Part shown: piece by piece, positions 19,787 through 30,231 of the stretch
How positions within the stretch are numbered: the first letter of the stretch is position 1
Layout: each line of letters begins with the position of its first letter
Assembly: GCF_007489285.1 (NCBI RefSeq)
Contig: NZ_VLIY01000019.1
Span: forward strand, 1 to 64,000
DNA from: Skermania sp. ID1734
GTDB lineage: Bacteria > Actinomycetota > Actinomycetes > Mycobacteriales > Mycobacteriaceae
DNA: 64,000 nucleotides
Direction of reading: 5' to 3'
Translations under genes and position numbers: made by a program
Notes under the pieces: generated by a model
Told to the model about the DNA's origin: nothing
The model's database searches: none
Seen by the model: the letters and a program-made list of their open reading frames with translations, nothing else

Positions 19787-21151
19787 ATGGGAATGGACGT
19801 CCTAGCCGCGGGAACTTTTATCGACTGGGAGGAGCTGACCGGACAGTCGAAGTTTGTCGTCGACATCGTCAGCATTCCGATCTTCAGTGCAATCGCGGGA
19901 CTCATTACCAACTGGACCGGCGTCATCATGCTGTTCGCGCCGGTCCGGTTCACTGGCTTTTACGTGCCGGGACTGAAATCGCTTTTTCCTTATCTGCCCC
20001 GCAAGGTGCAAATTCTGCCGATCTTCGCGCCGGAGGGAATCTTGGGTTTCCAGGGTTTCATCCCCTGCCGCGCGGAAAAAATGTCGAGCCTGATCGTCGA
20101 CAAATCCATCGCCCGCATCGGCAGCATCCAGGACTTTTACCATGAGCTGGATCCCGACCGGTTAGCGCAAACGCTCGCCGACGCCGCCCGGCCGGAAATC
20201 CGCCAACTCGCCACGGATGTCATCGAAGCCGAGCATCCGCAGTTGTGGAATTCCCTGCCGGGTCCAGTTCGGGAAACCGCTCTGCGCACCATCGACGCGG
20301 AATTGCCGCAGATTTCCCGGCGCGCTTTCGCCAAGATCGGCGAAAATATCGACGAGCTCCTCGACGTGAAGTTGATGACCGTCAATCACCTCCGCAAAAA
20401 TCCCGAAGTGCTGCGCGACATCATCCAGGGCATGGCTGTCCCGGAATTGCGCTTCATGGTGCGCATCGGCGCGCTCGGGTTCCTCTTCGGAATTCCGCTG
20501 GCGCTGTACCTGACGTGGTTGCACGCCGCGCACCCGCCGGTGCTCAGTGCGATACCGGCGTGGCTCTGGGTGCTCATCGGTGCGGCGATCATCGGTGTGG
20601 TCGTCAACATCATCGCCATCAAGGTGGTGTTCGAACCGGGTGAACCGGCGCCTCGCTATAAGTATCTGTGGAAGCAAGGACTGTTTCCGCGACGGCAATA
20701 CGAGGCCGCCGCACAATTATCGAAGATGCTTTCCGTCGAGGTGCTCACCGTCGAAAACTTCTCGCACGAACTGCTTCATGGCGCGAGCGCAGACAAAACA
20801 CTCGCGTTTATCGAGGAGGCGGTGTCGGAGGAAGTGAACCGCATTTTGACTCCGGTCGCCGTGACCGCCGGAAGGTCGCTGGGACTCGTCGATGTGGCGG
20901 CGCTCGAGCATCGCGCCGGTACCGCGGTGGTCGAATTTGCCCCGACGGTGTTCTCCGATCCGAAGTTCAACAAGAAGCAGGCGAAACGAATCAACAAGTT
21001 CGCGACCAAGAAGTTTCGGGCGCTGCCCGCCGACGAGTTCGGCGAGATGCTGTACGCGGCCATCGAGCAAGATGCATGGTTGCTTTACGTCCACGGCGGT
21101 CTGCTCGGCATTCTCGTGGGTGCCGTGCACATCCTGATCTTCGGGACCTGA
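19787..21151 (+). CDS. DUF445 family membrane protein
   Basis: The 454-residue product has N-terminal hydrophobic segments (about residues 20-60), a central pair of helices near residues 225-285 (LGFLFGIPLALYLTWL and WLWVLIGAAIIGVVVNIIAI), and a C-terminal helix. The DUF445 blocks GWQGIIP-like LGFQGFIPCRAEKMS and KVVFEP are present. Function is unknown. A strong gaggagg site precedes the ATG by about six bases. No operon partner is evident; the next gene starts 69 bp downstream on the same strand. Confidence 0.85.
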   Translation: MGMDVLAAGTFIDWEELTGQSKFVVDIVSIPIFSAIAGLITNWTGVIMLFAPVRFTGFYVPGLKSLFPYLPRKVQILPIFAPEGILGFQGFIPCRAEKMSSLIVDKSIARIGSIQDFYHELDPDRLAQTLADAARPEIRQLATDVIEAEHPQLWNSLPGPVRETALRTIDAELPQISRRAFAKIGENIDELLDVKLMTVNHLRKNPEVLRDIIQGMAVPELRFMVRIGALGFLFGIPLALYLTWLHAAHPPVLSAIPAWLWVLIGAAIIGVVVNIIAIKVVFEPGEPAPRYKYLWKQGLFPRRQYEAAAQLSKMLSVEVLTVENFSHELLHGASADKTLAFIEEAVSEEVNRILTPVAVTAGRSLGLVDVAALEHRAGTAVVEFAPTVFSDPKFNKKQAKRINKFATKKFRALPADEFGEMLYAAIEQDAWLLYVHGGLLGILVGAVHILIFGT

Positions 21152-21220
21152 AATGAGGCGCGAGATGTCCCAGCCGAGAAAAAGCGCAGTTCGTCACATT
21201 CGAACCTACAATCACACACT

Positions 21221-22117
21221 ATGACGGAGTCACGCGCGTCAGGGCCGTCGCCGGAACCGCCGTCCGACGAGGAGGTCGCGGATGCCGCCCGCCTCGCCAA
21301 AGACGCGACCGCGAGCGCCATGGCGGCCGCCGAGCTTGCGCGGTCGGCCGGAAGCGGATTCTGGAAGGCGCTGTCGGCGCTGACCAGCCCCGTCGACACG
21401 GCGACGACCATCGCGAAACAGGCAGCGGCCAGCACCGGCTTCGTCGACGAAGGTTTGCAACGCGTCCGGCAAGCAGCCGCACCGGTCTTCGGGTCGCGCG
21501 ACAGCGTCGATGCCCTGGTGGACGAAGAGAGTCCGCACACCGCGGCTCAGCTGCGCAGGCGCGGCGACAAGCTACTGGGCGTCTCGCACAAGGCCCAATA
21601 TCAGCCGCGCGACGTGCATCCGTCCTTCTCCGGTATCCTCAACGAACTCACCCCGGACGAGGCGCGCATCCTGCGCTTCCTCGCCGTCGCCGGCCCACAA
21701 CCGGTGATCGACATTCGCACCAAATCGCTGTTCCAAGTCGGATCCAAGCGTCTGGCCGGCGGGATCAGCATGATCGCGGAAATGGCCGGTTGTCGCTACC
21801 AGGACCGAGATCATCACTACTTCGCCAACCTGAACCGGCTCGGTCTACTGAACTTCTCGAAGGAACCGGTCGATGATTTCCGCCGCTACGCGCTGATCGA
21901 GGCGCAACCGGTCGCGATGGCCATCACCGAACACATCAAGAAGACGATCTCGATCTATCGCAGCATCGAACTGACGCCGTTCGGCTCGCAGTTCGTAACC
22001 ACCTGCTTCGACCTCACCGGCTACAACGCTGGCGGCTGGGACGACAACGATCGCGGCGACAAGACCATCGGCAAAGGCCCGCCGTCGCGGCGCAAGCCCA
22101 AGCCGGGCAAGCACTAG
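21221..22117 (+). CDS. Abi-alpha (DUF4393) family protein
   Basis: The 298-residue product has an Ala-rich N-terminus and then the conserved core LTPDEARILRFLAVAGPQP, FQVGSKRLAGGISMIAEMAG, NLNRLGLL and SIELTPFGSQFV, which I recognise as the Abi-alpha/DUF4393 pattern. The tail is basic and hydrophilic. The family name comes from abortive-infection proteins, but a phage-defence role in actinobacteria is unproven. A bidirectional hairpin follows the stop. Confidence 0.7.
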   Translation: MTESRASGPSPEPPSDEEVADAARLAKDATASAMAAAELARSAGSGFWKALSALTSPVDTATTIAKQAAASTGFVDEGLQRVRQAAAPVFGSRDSVDALVDEESPHTAAQLRRRGDKLLGVSHKAQYQPRDVHPSFSGILNELTPDEARILRFLAVAGPQPVIDIRTKSLFQVGSKRLAGGISMIAEMAGCRYQDRDHHYFANLNRLGLLNFSKEPVDDFRRYALIEAQPVAMAITEHIKKTISIYRSIELTPFGSQFVTTCFDLTGYNAGGWDDNDRGDKTIGKGPPSRRKPKPGKH

Positions 22118-22131
22118 CGCTTTTCCCGCAG

Positions 22132-22165
22132 CCGCCCGGGGTACGGCGTGCGCAACCCCGGGCGG
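22132..22165. terminator. Hairpin between convergent genes
   Basis: The arms ccgcccggggt and accccgggcgg are perfect 11-bp complements with a 12-base loop. They lie between the Abi-alpha gene and the convergent P450 gene. Lack of a T-run is common for actinobacterial terminators. Confidence 0.65.
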
Positions 22166-22176
22166 TTCGTCGCGTG

Positions 22177-23502
22177 CTAGACGAACTCGAACTCCAACGG
22201 GTACAGGTCCATGCCGTACGGCAGCTTCCGTCCGGCCTTTGCCGTGGTGCCAGATACCTTCGGCGTGGCCGAATTCAACACCTGAGCCAGAAACGCGGTG
22301 CCGAGGAAGATCGCCATTCCGGCACCCGGGCAGCCCTGCGGGCCGTGGCTGAAGAAGTTGAACGACCAGTTGGACCCGGCATCCCCGGAAGCCCATTCCT
22401 CGGGAGCGAAGCGGTCCGCATAGCTGACAATGTCGGCGTTGCGGTGAGCGAACATATTCGGGATCAGCACCTGTGTGCCTTCCGGTATGACTTTGCCGCT
22501 GGGCAGCATGACATCCCGGATGGCCACCCGGCCGAACAGACCGGTGGTCGGGTACAGCCGCATCGCCTCGAGCAGGCAACCCGAGAGATACGACAACGAC
22601 GCCACCGCGGCGGGGCTGTCCAAGTCGCACACCTGCACCTCGGACACCGCCTTCGCGCGCTGGTCGGGGTGCGTGGCGAGTAGCGCGAGCGCGCGAGTGA
22701 CGTTGGCGGCCAAGGTGTCTCCCATGGCGAACAACCAGTGCACCACCTGCCCGGCGGGATCCACGCCGTCCACCGCGGTGTCGGCGATCAGCCCGGCCAG
22801 GCTGCCCGACTCCGCGCGATCGAGGTAGTGCTGGACCCGCTTGATGAACGCCGGGTAGTCGTCACTGGTCTTGCCGGGCGTGTTGTTCGCCTGTCCCATC
22901 AGGTCTTTCAGCGCGGCGGTGATCGCCGTGTCGTCGGCGGCGGACTTGCCGAACACGACGATGCGCGTGAGCCGCTGGAAGGCCTCGTTGATGTCGGACC
23001 ACTTGACCTTTCGCTGCTGCGAGAGGTCGAGGATGTGGTTCGCTTCCTCTTTCGCGGCCGCGAGCATGGGCTCGGCGAGGCGGTGCAACGGCTTGCCGGT
23101 GTCCAGGATCGCCTCGGCGAAGCGCCGACGCTGCTCCCAGACGGGCATCCGCGACAGCGTCAGCGCCTCGGGCTGAAACGCCACCATGCCTTTACGTTTG
23201 CTGCCGAAGTCGGACGCGAAGGGATCCGGAGATCCTTCGAGCACGAACTTGATGTCGTCTGGGTGATGAGCGAGCACAACCTCGTCGGTGGCCATCCGAA
23301 TGAAGAACGGTTCGGGCCCGTACTTGTTGACGAGCCCGCGAACCGTCCGGAAGGTGTGCTGGTCACCACCCACCAATCCCGCTAGCCGGGTGGGCTTTTC
23401 ACGCTTGGTGAACAATCCCTGCACAACGCTGGGCACCCCGACCACGGCGGTGAAGAGCACGCCATCCACGGTGGAGGCGTGCCGCAACTCCGTTCCGGAC
23501 AC
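22177..23502 (-). CDS. Cytochrome P450 of the dioxygenase cassette
   Basis: The product has 441 residues from a GTG at 23502 that lies one base after the upstream peroxidase stop. The heme-binding Cys is about residue 391 in FFSHGPQGCPGAGM, a variant of the usual FxxGxxxCxG. The I-helix segment AMGDTLAAN keeps the acid-alcohol pair, and ExxR appears as EAMR. The Cys-loop wording GCPG resembles fatty-acid-peroxide-handling P450s. Together with the adjacent COX-like enzyme it probably rearranges or hydroxylates a fatty-acid hydroperoxide, which is inference from context. Confidence 0.88.
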   Translation of the reverse strand: MSGTELRHASTVDGVLFTAVVGVPSVVQGLFTKREKPTRLAGLVGGDQHTFRTVRGLVNKYGPEPFFIRMATDEVVLAHHPDDIKFVLEGSPDPFASDFGSKRKGMVAFQPEALTLSRMPVWEQRRRFAEAILDTGKPLHRLAEPMLAAAKEEANHILDLSQQRKVKWSDINEAFQRLTRIVVFGKSAADDTAITAALKDLMGQANNTPGKTSDDYPAFIKRVQHYLDRAESGSLAGLIADTAVDGVDPAGQVVHWLFAMGDTLAANVTRALALLATHPDQRAKAVSEVQVCDLDSPAAVASLSYLSGCLLEAMRLYPTTGLFGRVAIRDVMLPSGKVIPEGTQVLIPNMFAHRNADIVSYADRFAPEEWASGDAGSNWSFNFFSHGPQGCPGAGMAIFLGTAFLAQVLNSATPKVSGTTAKAGRKLPYGMDLYPLEFEFV

Positions 23503-23503
23503 C

Positions 23504-25306
23504 TCAGCTCCCGAACGGCATGTAGGCCTTGACCGTGTCCGCAGCCCGCATGATGATGTGCTTCTTGTCCGGAGACGGCGAACCGAGCGCCGGCCACGGC
23601 GCAAAGACCCGCTCCACGTCGCCGATCACCGGTTGCAGTTCCGGGTAGTGGCGCAGCAGAACGTCTTTCATCCCGTTGTTGTTCACCCAGTCGTAGCCGG
23701 TCTTGGTGTAGACCTCGGGCCGGAAGTCCTTGGTGAAGAAGCGGTCACTCTTGAGCCGGCGCGACGCCATCAGGATGAAGATCCGGAATGCGGTGTCGGA
23801 GAAGCCGAATCCCTTCGGCGGCTGCTCGGCCTGCATACCGATCTGCAGGTCCACCGCGTCCACGTCGCCGTTGTAGATCTCGTTGATCTCCTTGGCCCAC
23901 TGCTTGTTCGGCGTGATGTCCTCGATCCGCTTGCGGCGCGGCATGCGCAGGGCTTCGCGGAAGTCGTTGTACCGCGGGACCCCTCGCTCGCGGTCTCGAA
24001 CGATGTCGAGGGTGGCCAGGTCGGTGATCTGCCCGTCGAGGCGGTGCAGACTGCGCAGCGCGTTGGGGTAGTTGTGCAGACAGACGGCACCCGCACTGGC
24101 CAGGCCGAACGAATACCACATGTCGCCCATGCCCATGCTGTCCATGACCTCACGGGTGGCGGCACCTTGGATTTCGGTGAACGTCTTTTCCTGCAGCAGT
24201 TCGCCGGACTCCAACGAGTAGAACGACCAGTCGTCGGGGATCAACGGGTGCATGCGGTAGACCGAGACGAACTCCTCGGTGAGCGAGAACGGCGCGGCGT
24301 GGTGGTCGGTTGGCGAACCGATGATGCCGGAGAGCACCTCGCTGTCGCCGACGCGGCCGATTCGGTCGCGGAACGTCTCACCGAGCGCGCCGTACCAGTT
24401 GGCGTTCATGCCGATCTGCAAGGCCGGGTGACGTAGGATACACGTGGTCCACTCGACCGTGTGGATCTTGGCGATCAGGGCCGAAACCACCAGCACACCG
24501 AGCTCGAACAGGCGCTGGTCGGTAAGGCTTGGGTCGGCCTTCTTCAGCGCGTCGCAAACGGCGTTGTGTTCCCGGGAGAACAGGGTGTGCAGCAGCCCCG
24601 GGCCCACCCACCAGTTCTCCTGGAAGCCGGTGATGTCGATGCCGGGGATCTCGCTCTCGTGCAGCCGGCCCTTCTCGTCGACCTTGATCTTGCCGTCGAC
24701 GAAGGTGCGCACGTACTTCTGCTTCTCAGCGCCGCTGCCGTACACCTGCGACCCGTCCCACCAGTGCGACTCGGTGTTGGCGAACACCGGTGCCGGGCAC
24801 CCGTCGCGGATCTCCCCCTTCATCGGGATGGTTTCCCGGATCCGCATCGGGTTTTCGGGGAAATCGTCGCCGTCTTGCAGCGGGATCTCGATGTTGCGGC
24901 CCGGCACGCCGTTGCCGTGGAAGAACCAGTTGTGGTTTTCGAACTGCAACCATGCCGCCGCGAGCGCGTTGATGATGCCGGCGGGCTTGAAGGTGTCGCG
25001 AGCCATGAGCTTGCGGCTGATCTCGCGCGGGTCCGGGGTGAGCAGGCGCTTCTTGTCCACGATGGTCTGCTCGATCGGGACGTTGCGACCGAAGCCGGTG
25101 CCGCGTGCGCCCATCATGGGGCAGGACAGGTCGTTCCAGTCGCCGTCTGGCGTCCGGGCGCGCTCGGCCTCGGGCGTCAGCGGGTGGATGGGCTCGTCGG
25201 GCCGAATGCCCTCGCCCTCGAAGAGGTTCTTTTCGCGCAGGTCGACGCGCAGCTTGGACAGGTTGGCCAGTTGCAGAACGAGGGAGGGGTGCTCATACCA
25301 CTGCAT
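23504..25306 (-). CDS. Animal-type heme peroxidase (COX / alpha-dioxygenase / PpoA-like)
   Basis: The 600-residue product matches the peroxidase/cyclooxygenase superfamily. The likely distal His is about residue 125 in ENHNWFFHG. The segment VYRMHPLIPD places Tyr350 and His353 like the catalytic Tyr and proximal His of cyclooxygenases (YxxHP). Fatty-acid dioxygenases of this kind form hydroperoxides. ATG at 25306 is preceded by aaagag; the frame is open further upstream without a better start. The next gene downstream is a P450, giving the same domain order as the fungal dioxygenase-P450 fusion PpoA but as separate proteins. Confidence 0.88.
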   Translation of the reverse strand: MQWYEHPSLVLQLANLSKLRVDLREKNLFEGEGIRPDEPIHPLTPEAERARTPDGDWNDLSCPMMGARGTGFGRNVPIEQTIVDKKRLLTPDPREISRKLMARDTFKPAGIINALAAAWLQFENHNWFFHGNGVPGRNIEIPLQDGDDFPENPMRIRETIPMKGEIRDGCPAPVFANTESHWWDGSQVYGSGAEKQKYVRTFVDGKIKVDEKGRLHESEIPGIDITGFQENWWVGPGLLHTLFSREHNAVCDALKKADPSLTDQRLFELGVLVVSALIAKIHTVEWTTCILRHPALQIGMNANWYGALGETFRDRIGRVGDSEVLSGIIGSPTDHHAAPFSLTEEFVSVYRMHPLIPDDWSFYSLESGELLQEKTFTEIQGAATREVMDSMGMGDMWYSFGLASAGAVCLHNYPNALRSLHRLDGQITDLATLDIVRDRERGVPRYNDFREALRMPRRKRIEDITPNKQWAKEINEIYNGDVDAVDLQIGMQAEQPPKGFGFSDTAFRIFILMASRRLKSDRFFTKDFRPEVYTKTGYDWVNNNGMKDVLLRHYPELQPVIGDVERVFAPWPALGSPSPDKKHIIMRAADTVKAYMPFGS

Positions 25307-25361
25307 GTCGGAAAGCTCTTTCGGTGTGGGCTGAATAGGGAAGACGGACAAACGGGCGCGC

Positions 25362-25994
25362 TCAGGTGCGTAGCGCGAAGTAACCGATCTTGGAGTAGTT
25401 GCCGTTGGGCAGGCGGAACAGGATCTTGCCCAGGTAGGCACCCGGCACGATCTCGACAAGCTCGTCGCGGATGCTGCGGATGATCAGCGTCGGGTTGGAT
25501 TCGATGTCGGCATAGTCGATCACCATGACCTCGCGGTCCGGGTCGTCCTTGCCCGCTTCGACGTAGGTCTTGAAATCGAACGCCAGCTTGCCCTTGTCCG
25601 CCTTCTTCATCGAATACAGCGGCCAGATCAGCTTGGACACCACCGCTGAACTGTCGGTCATCCGGTTGTCGCCAGTACCGGTGGCGGCGTCGAAGCGCTT
25701 GCCGTCCCACGGCATCCACATGCTGGTGAGTAGCTTGACCGCCGCATCGGTCGCGGTGTTGGTCGTCGTCATGACGAGGATGCCGTCGGTCGGTCCGTCG
25801 AGATCGCGCACCGGGCCGCCGAGACGGAACAGTTCGTTGAGCCGCTCGTCGGCCGTGTCTTTGTCGGTTTTGGCCAGCTCTTGCAATTCGACGATCTGAG
25901 CCCACGCGGCCTCTTGGGCGCCGGATCTGTCGTCGGAACTACGCGTGCGCAATGCCGAAACCGTGTCGGCGATTGATTCGGATGCTGCGGACAT
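25362..25994 (-). CDS. Conserved protein of unknown function, first gene of the dioxygenase-P450 operon
   Basis: The 210-residue soluble product has no signal peptide or membrane segment. Its second half looks beta-rich (KLAFDFKTYVEA, REVMVIDYADIESNP, GAYLGKILFRL), which could suit a lipocalin-like or ligand-binding fold; this is a guess from pattern. It lies 55 bp upstream of the heme peroxidase gene on the same strand and is the promoter-proximal gene of the trio. A role in binding the lipid substrate or product is possible but not shown. Confidence 0.65.
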   Translation of the reverse strand: MSAASESIADTVSALRTRSSDDRSGAQEAAWAQIVELQELAKTDKDTADERLNELFRLGGPVRDLDGPTDGILVMTTTNTATDAAVKLLTSMWMPWDGKRFDAATGTGDNRMTDSSAVVSKLIWPLYSMKKADKGKLAFDFKTYVEAGKDDPDREVMVIDYADIESNPTLIIRSIRDELVEIVPGAYLGKILFRLPNGNYSKIGYFALRT

Positions 25995-26159
25995 GGAAAA
26001 CCCCCATCACATGTGAAGGTGCTGCGTTTGTGAACTTACGACCAACTGCCTGTCGCCCGTCGAGGAATCACGTTGTGGGTTCGAACAAAACTGCGGGTTG
26101 TCGCTGTGGGCGGCAACAACGGGGCATTTGGGCCTTGCCAGGGCTCGTAGTCTGACCGC

Positions 26160-27350
26160 GTGGAGGATGCGCTAGCGACACTGGCCAAGACGCTGCTTGC
26201 CCGGGTTACCGAACACGGCAGCGGCATGGCTGACGTGGTTCGGGAGCGGATCCCGTTCTACCGCGACGCCACCGCCGTCTCCATCGCCGAGTTGCGCGAC
26301 AGTTGCACTGCCAACCTGCGTTACGTGTTCACCGCGCTCGCCGAGCACACTCCACCCGATCCGACGGCCGCTGCCGAGACCGGCACCCAGCGCGCGCAGT
26401 CGGGCGTGCCGCTGGCGACCGTCATGGCGGCCTACCGGGTGGGCTTTCGGTACATGTGGGAGAAGGTCGTTTCCGAGGCACGCCGGCTGGACGTGCCCAA
26501 CGAGACGGTGCTCGAAGCGACGGCCCAGGCGATGGTCGCCCAGGATCTGTTCACCCACGAGATGGCCACTGCCTACAACCGCAGGATGACGGCCCAGATC
26601 GTGCGCCAGGAGACCGAACGCGCGGCGCTGGCGGAGGCAGTGCTGACCGGGTCGATCACCGACCGCAAGACCCTCTGGGAGGCCGCCGACCTGCTCGGTC
26701 TTCCGACGACGGGCAGATACGTGGTGGTCGCCGCCGAGTTGCCCGCGGCCGGGCGGCTGGCCCTCGACGACATCGCCGCGGTCCTCGGCGAGCATGGCAT
26801 CCGATCAGCGTGGCGGCTGCTGCCCGAGCTGCAGGTCGGCATCGTCGCACTCGACAGTGAAGATGCATCCGGCGAGTCCTATGAATCGCTGATCAAGCTC
26901 TTGCAGCAGCACGCCGACAGCCGAATCGGCGTCAGCCCGATTTTCGACGACCTGACGCAGACGGGTCAGTCGCTCGAGTTGGCGCGGTTGACGGTGGCCA
27001 GTGGCCTGCCCGGCCGAACCGTGTCGCTGTTCGAGGAGAACCCGGTGGGTATCGCCGCGGTGAGTGCGCCCGCCGTGATGCAGCGCGTCGCGGCCAACGT
27101 GCTGGCACCGCTGAATGCGTTACCCGACGACGAGCGCCAAATGCTGCTGCAAACGCTTCGGGTATGGATCGACGCGGGCGGCTCGACCACCAAGGCCGCC
27201 TCGCGATTGTTCTGCCACCCCAACACCATTCGGTATCGGCTGCGCCGCATCGAGGAACAGACCGGCCGGCAGTTGAACCGGCCCGCCGACGCCGCGGCAG
27301 TGTGCCTGGCACTGCAGGTGGAGTCGAGCAAGCAGCACGGTCGTGGGTAA
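26160..27350 (+). CDS. PucR/CdaR-type transcriptional regulator
   Basis: The 396-residue product ends with the PucR C-terminal helix-turn-helix ASRLFCHPNTIRYRLRRIEE. A central GGDEF-like degenerate sensory region and an N-terminal RsbRD-like helical region (ATVMAAYRVGFRYMWE) precede it. It is divergent from the three-gene peroxidase/P450 operon across a 165-bp gap, so it is the likely regulator of that operon. The start is GTG at 26160. Confidence 0.88.
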   Translation: MEDALATLAKTLLARVTEHGSGMADVVRERIPFYRDATAVSIAELRDSCTANLRYVFTALAEHTPPDPTAAAETGTQRAQSGVPLATVMAAYRVGFRYMWEKVVSEARRLDVPNETVLEATAQAMVAQDLFTHEMATAYNRRMTAQIVRQETERAALAEAVLTGSITDRKTLWEAADLLGLPTTGRYVVVAAELPAAGRLALDDIAAVLGEHGIRSAWRLLPELQVGIVALDSEDASGESYESLIKLLQQHADSRIGVSPIFDDLTQTGQSLELARLTVASGLPGRTVSLFEENPVGIAAVSAPAVMQRVAANVLAPLNALPDDERQMLLQTLRVWIDAGGSTTKAASRLFCHPNTIRYRLRRIEEQTGRQLNRPADAAAVCLALQVESSKQHGRG

Positions 27351-27369
27351 GCGGCGGTTGAGCAGTCCT

Positions 27370-27888
27370 CTAGTCGCCGCCGTCATGTTTGTCGCCGCCG
27401 TCATGACGTGACCGGACCGATCGGCCGACGCGCCCGGATCGGGCGTCGCGGTAGGCCCACGTACCCAAGATGAAGACGGACAGCGCTACAAGCCCGACTC
27501 CTAGGTAGCCCTTACCGCGGTGCAAGTCACGCATCTGTGCAGGTGTGTAGACATCTATGCGGATATCACCCAAGTACGAAGGAGACGTGAACGGAAGTGC
27601 CACGCCCGTTGGCAAGCCACGCTGCGGGTTCAACTTTTCGATCACCCGGCTCGTGCCCACGGTGAAAACGGTGCACCTGTCGGCAGAGTCCATTGGTTGT
27701 CCATCACAGAACGTACCGATCAGATACTTGTAGGCGAGGCCCCAGCCAACCAAAAACGCAATAAGTAGACCCACGAAGAGGCCGGCAACGACGAGGCGGC
27801 CCAGAACCCTCCTCACCTCGGCCCACGAATGCGCCAGGTCAGCGGGCGAGTCGGTCCGGCGAAATCGGTCACCGCTCCACGGTTGCAC
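27370..27888 (-). CDS. Two-helix membrane protein of unknown function
   Basis: The product has about 172 residues. There is one hydrophobic segment near residues 33-56 (VVAGLFVGLLIAFLVGWG) and a second near 130-148 (GYLGVGLVALSVFILGTW), with the loop between them outside and carrying two Cys. The C-terminus contains HDGGDKHDGGD, encoded by an 18-bp direct repeat at 27371-27405. I do not recognise the family. The start is uncertain: GTG 27888 is preferred, TTG 27903 is possible. Confidence 0.55.
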   Translation of the reverse strand: MQPWSGDRFRRTDSPADLAHSWAEVRRVLGRLVVAGLFVGLLIAFLVGWGLAYKYLIGTFCDGQPMDSADRCTVFTVGTSRVIEKLNPQRGLPTGVALPFTSPSYLGDIRIDVYTPAQMRDLHRGKGYLGVGLVALSVFILGTWAYRDARSGRVGRSVRSRHDGGDKHDGGD

Positions 27889-28000
27889 ACCGCGCTCGTG
27901 CAATCCACCGCGCGGCAGTTCGCATCTCTAGTAAGCGCTTCGCTCCCCTCGGACAGAACGCGAACCGTGTGGTGCAGACGCGAAGTCGCCCGCTCCCCGC

Positions 28001-28042
28001 TGTGCGTGTTTTTTCACCGCGGGCGGTGAAAAAACACGCACA
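28001..28042. repeat. 42-bp dispersed palindrome, copy 2
   Basis: The left arm is tgtgcgtgttttttcaccgc, the centre is gg, and the right arm is its perfect complement. It lies five bases past the purA stop and so could act as the purA terminator. Relative to copy 1, arm bases 9-14 differ (tttttt instead of aatttc) and the opposite arm changes to match. Confidence 0.95.
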
Positions 28043-28047
28043 AGCGA

Positions 28048-29346
<1,299 letters not shown>

Positions 29347-29461
29347 CTACTGTCGGCGGGTTGGCACGCGGGTGGACTGGCATCCAACGCGCTCTCAACG
29401 CGCAGCACGGTATGAAACTGCAGGTTCCTGCCGATTCTCGGGCAGTGGCCGGAAGAACAGT

Positions 29462-29920
29462 CTAGTGCAGGTGCGGCCAGTGGCCCCAATGCCGGCGCCC
29501 GGCGGTCGATGCGGTGTGGTGGATCGCGGCGCGCGTGAGCCGGCACAACTTGACCTCGACGTCCGCTCCGCCGCGTGCGGATCCGCCGCGGATCCTCGCG
29601 ATCGAGGCCCGACACGTCGGCGGTGACCACACCTCGACGGGCACGGCCATGGGAGATGGCGGGGCGTCCAGGATGTGCAAATAGACAACACGATCCGGGT
29701 CACCACCGATGCGGTAGGCGACGCTGGCGTCCAGTCGGCTCCTCGTTGCCTTCGATTCGCTTCCGGATTGCGGCACGGCGTGCACGGTGGCGGCCGCGTG
29801 GGCGGCAATGCGCACAGGTAGCTGAGATTCCTTCGGCCACAACTCCGGCATTAACGATGAATCATCGAGCTGCAATTCTTCGTCGGTATTGTTAACCAAT
29901 CGAACGTCTAATCCGACCAT
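29462..29920 (-). CDS. Hypothetical protein, 152 residues
   Basis: The product begins GLDVRLVNNTDEELQLDD and reads as a beta-strand-rich domain for about 100 residues, followed by a basic, His-rich C-terminus (HHTASTAGRRHWGHWPHLH). There is no signal peptide or membrane helix. I do not recognise the family. It lies upstream of purA on the same strand with a 124-bp gap, and is not part of the gene order I remember from M. tuberculosis. Confidence 0.55.
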   Translation of the reverse strand: MVGLDVRLVNNTDEELQLDDSSLMPELWPKESQLPVRIAAHAAATVHAVPQSGSESKATRSRLDASVAYRIGGDPDRVVYLHILDAPPSPMAVPVEVWSPPTCRASIARIRGGSARGGADVEVKLCRLTRAAIHHTASTAGRRHWGHWPHLH

Positions 29921-30231
29921 CGCTATTCACCTCTAGCCACCGCTAATCCCAATTTTCTCGTCGCCGTAAAGCTTTGATTTGCGCTTCGCGGCGACGTCCG
30001 GCGAGACCTTTATGCAATTGTGTCGCTCATCTGCTGCCCGCTGGCCTTCTGCAGGTGCCGCTGAGGTCTATGGTGGCACCGGGGTACGACACATCCGCCC
30101 GTCCCACGTGACCTCGTCGACTCCATGCATCGGACGCTGATGAAGGACTACCCGGGGCGAACGTGGCTAACCCCGCGGCGCCAGCGGCCACCGTGCACCC
30201 AGTCGTACCCAGAGCGAGGAAGGAGCGGGGA
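29921..30231. other. Divergent intergenic region, about 310 bp
   Basis: No gene is supported here if the next gene starts at 30232. The left 90 bases are AT-richer than their surroundings and contain an inverted repeat cgtcgccg / cggcgacg (29959-29966 and 29989-29996) with a 22-base loop. The right part is GC-rich and could alternatively encode a 23-residue extension of the next gene from a GTG at 30163. Promoters for both flanking genes are expected here, but none can be named. Confidence 0.4.

Noticed and set aside
26070-26090. gggttcgaac resembling a tRNA T-loop
   Set aside because: No acceptor stem, anticodon arm or cloverleaf can be folded around it; it is in the divergent promoter region of the PucR gene.
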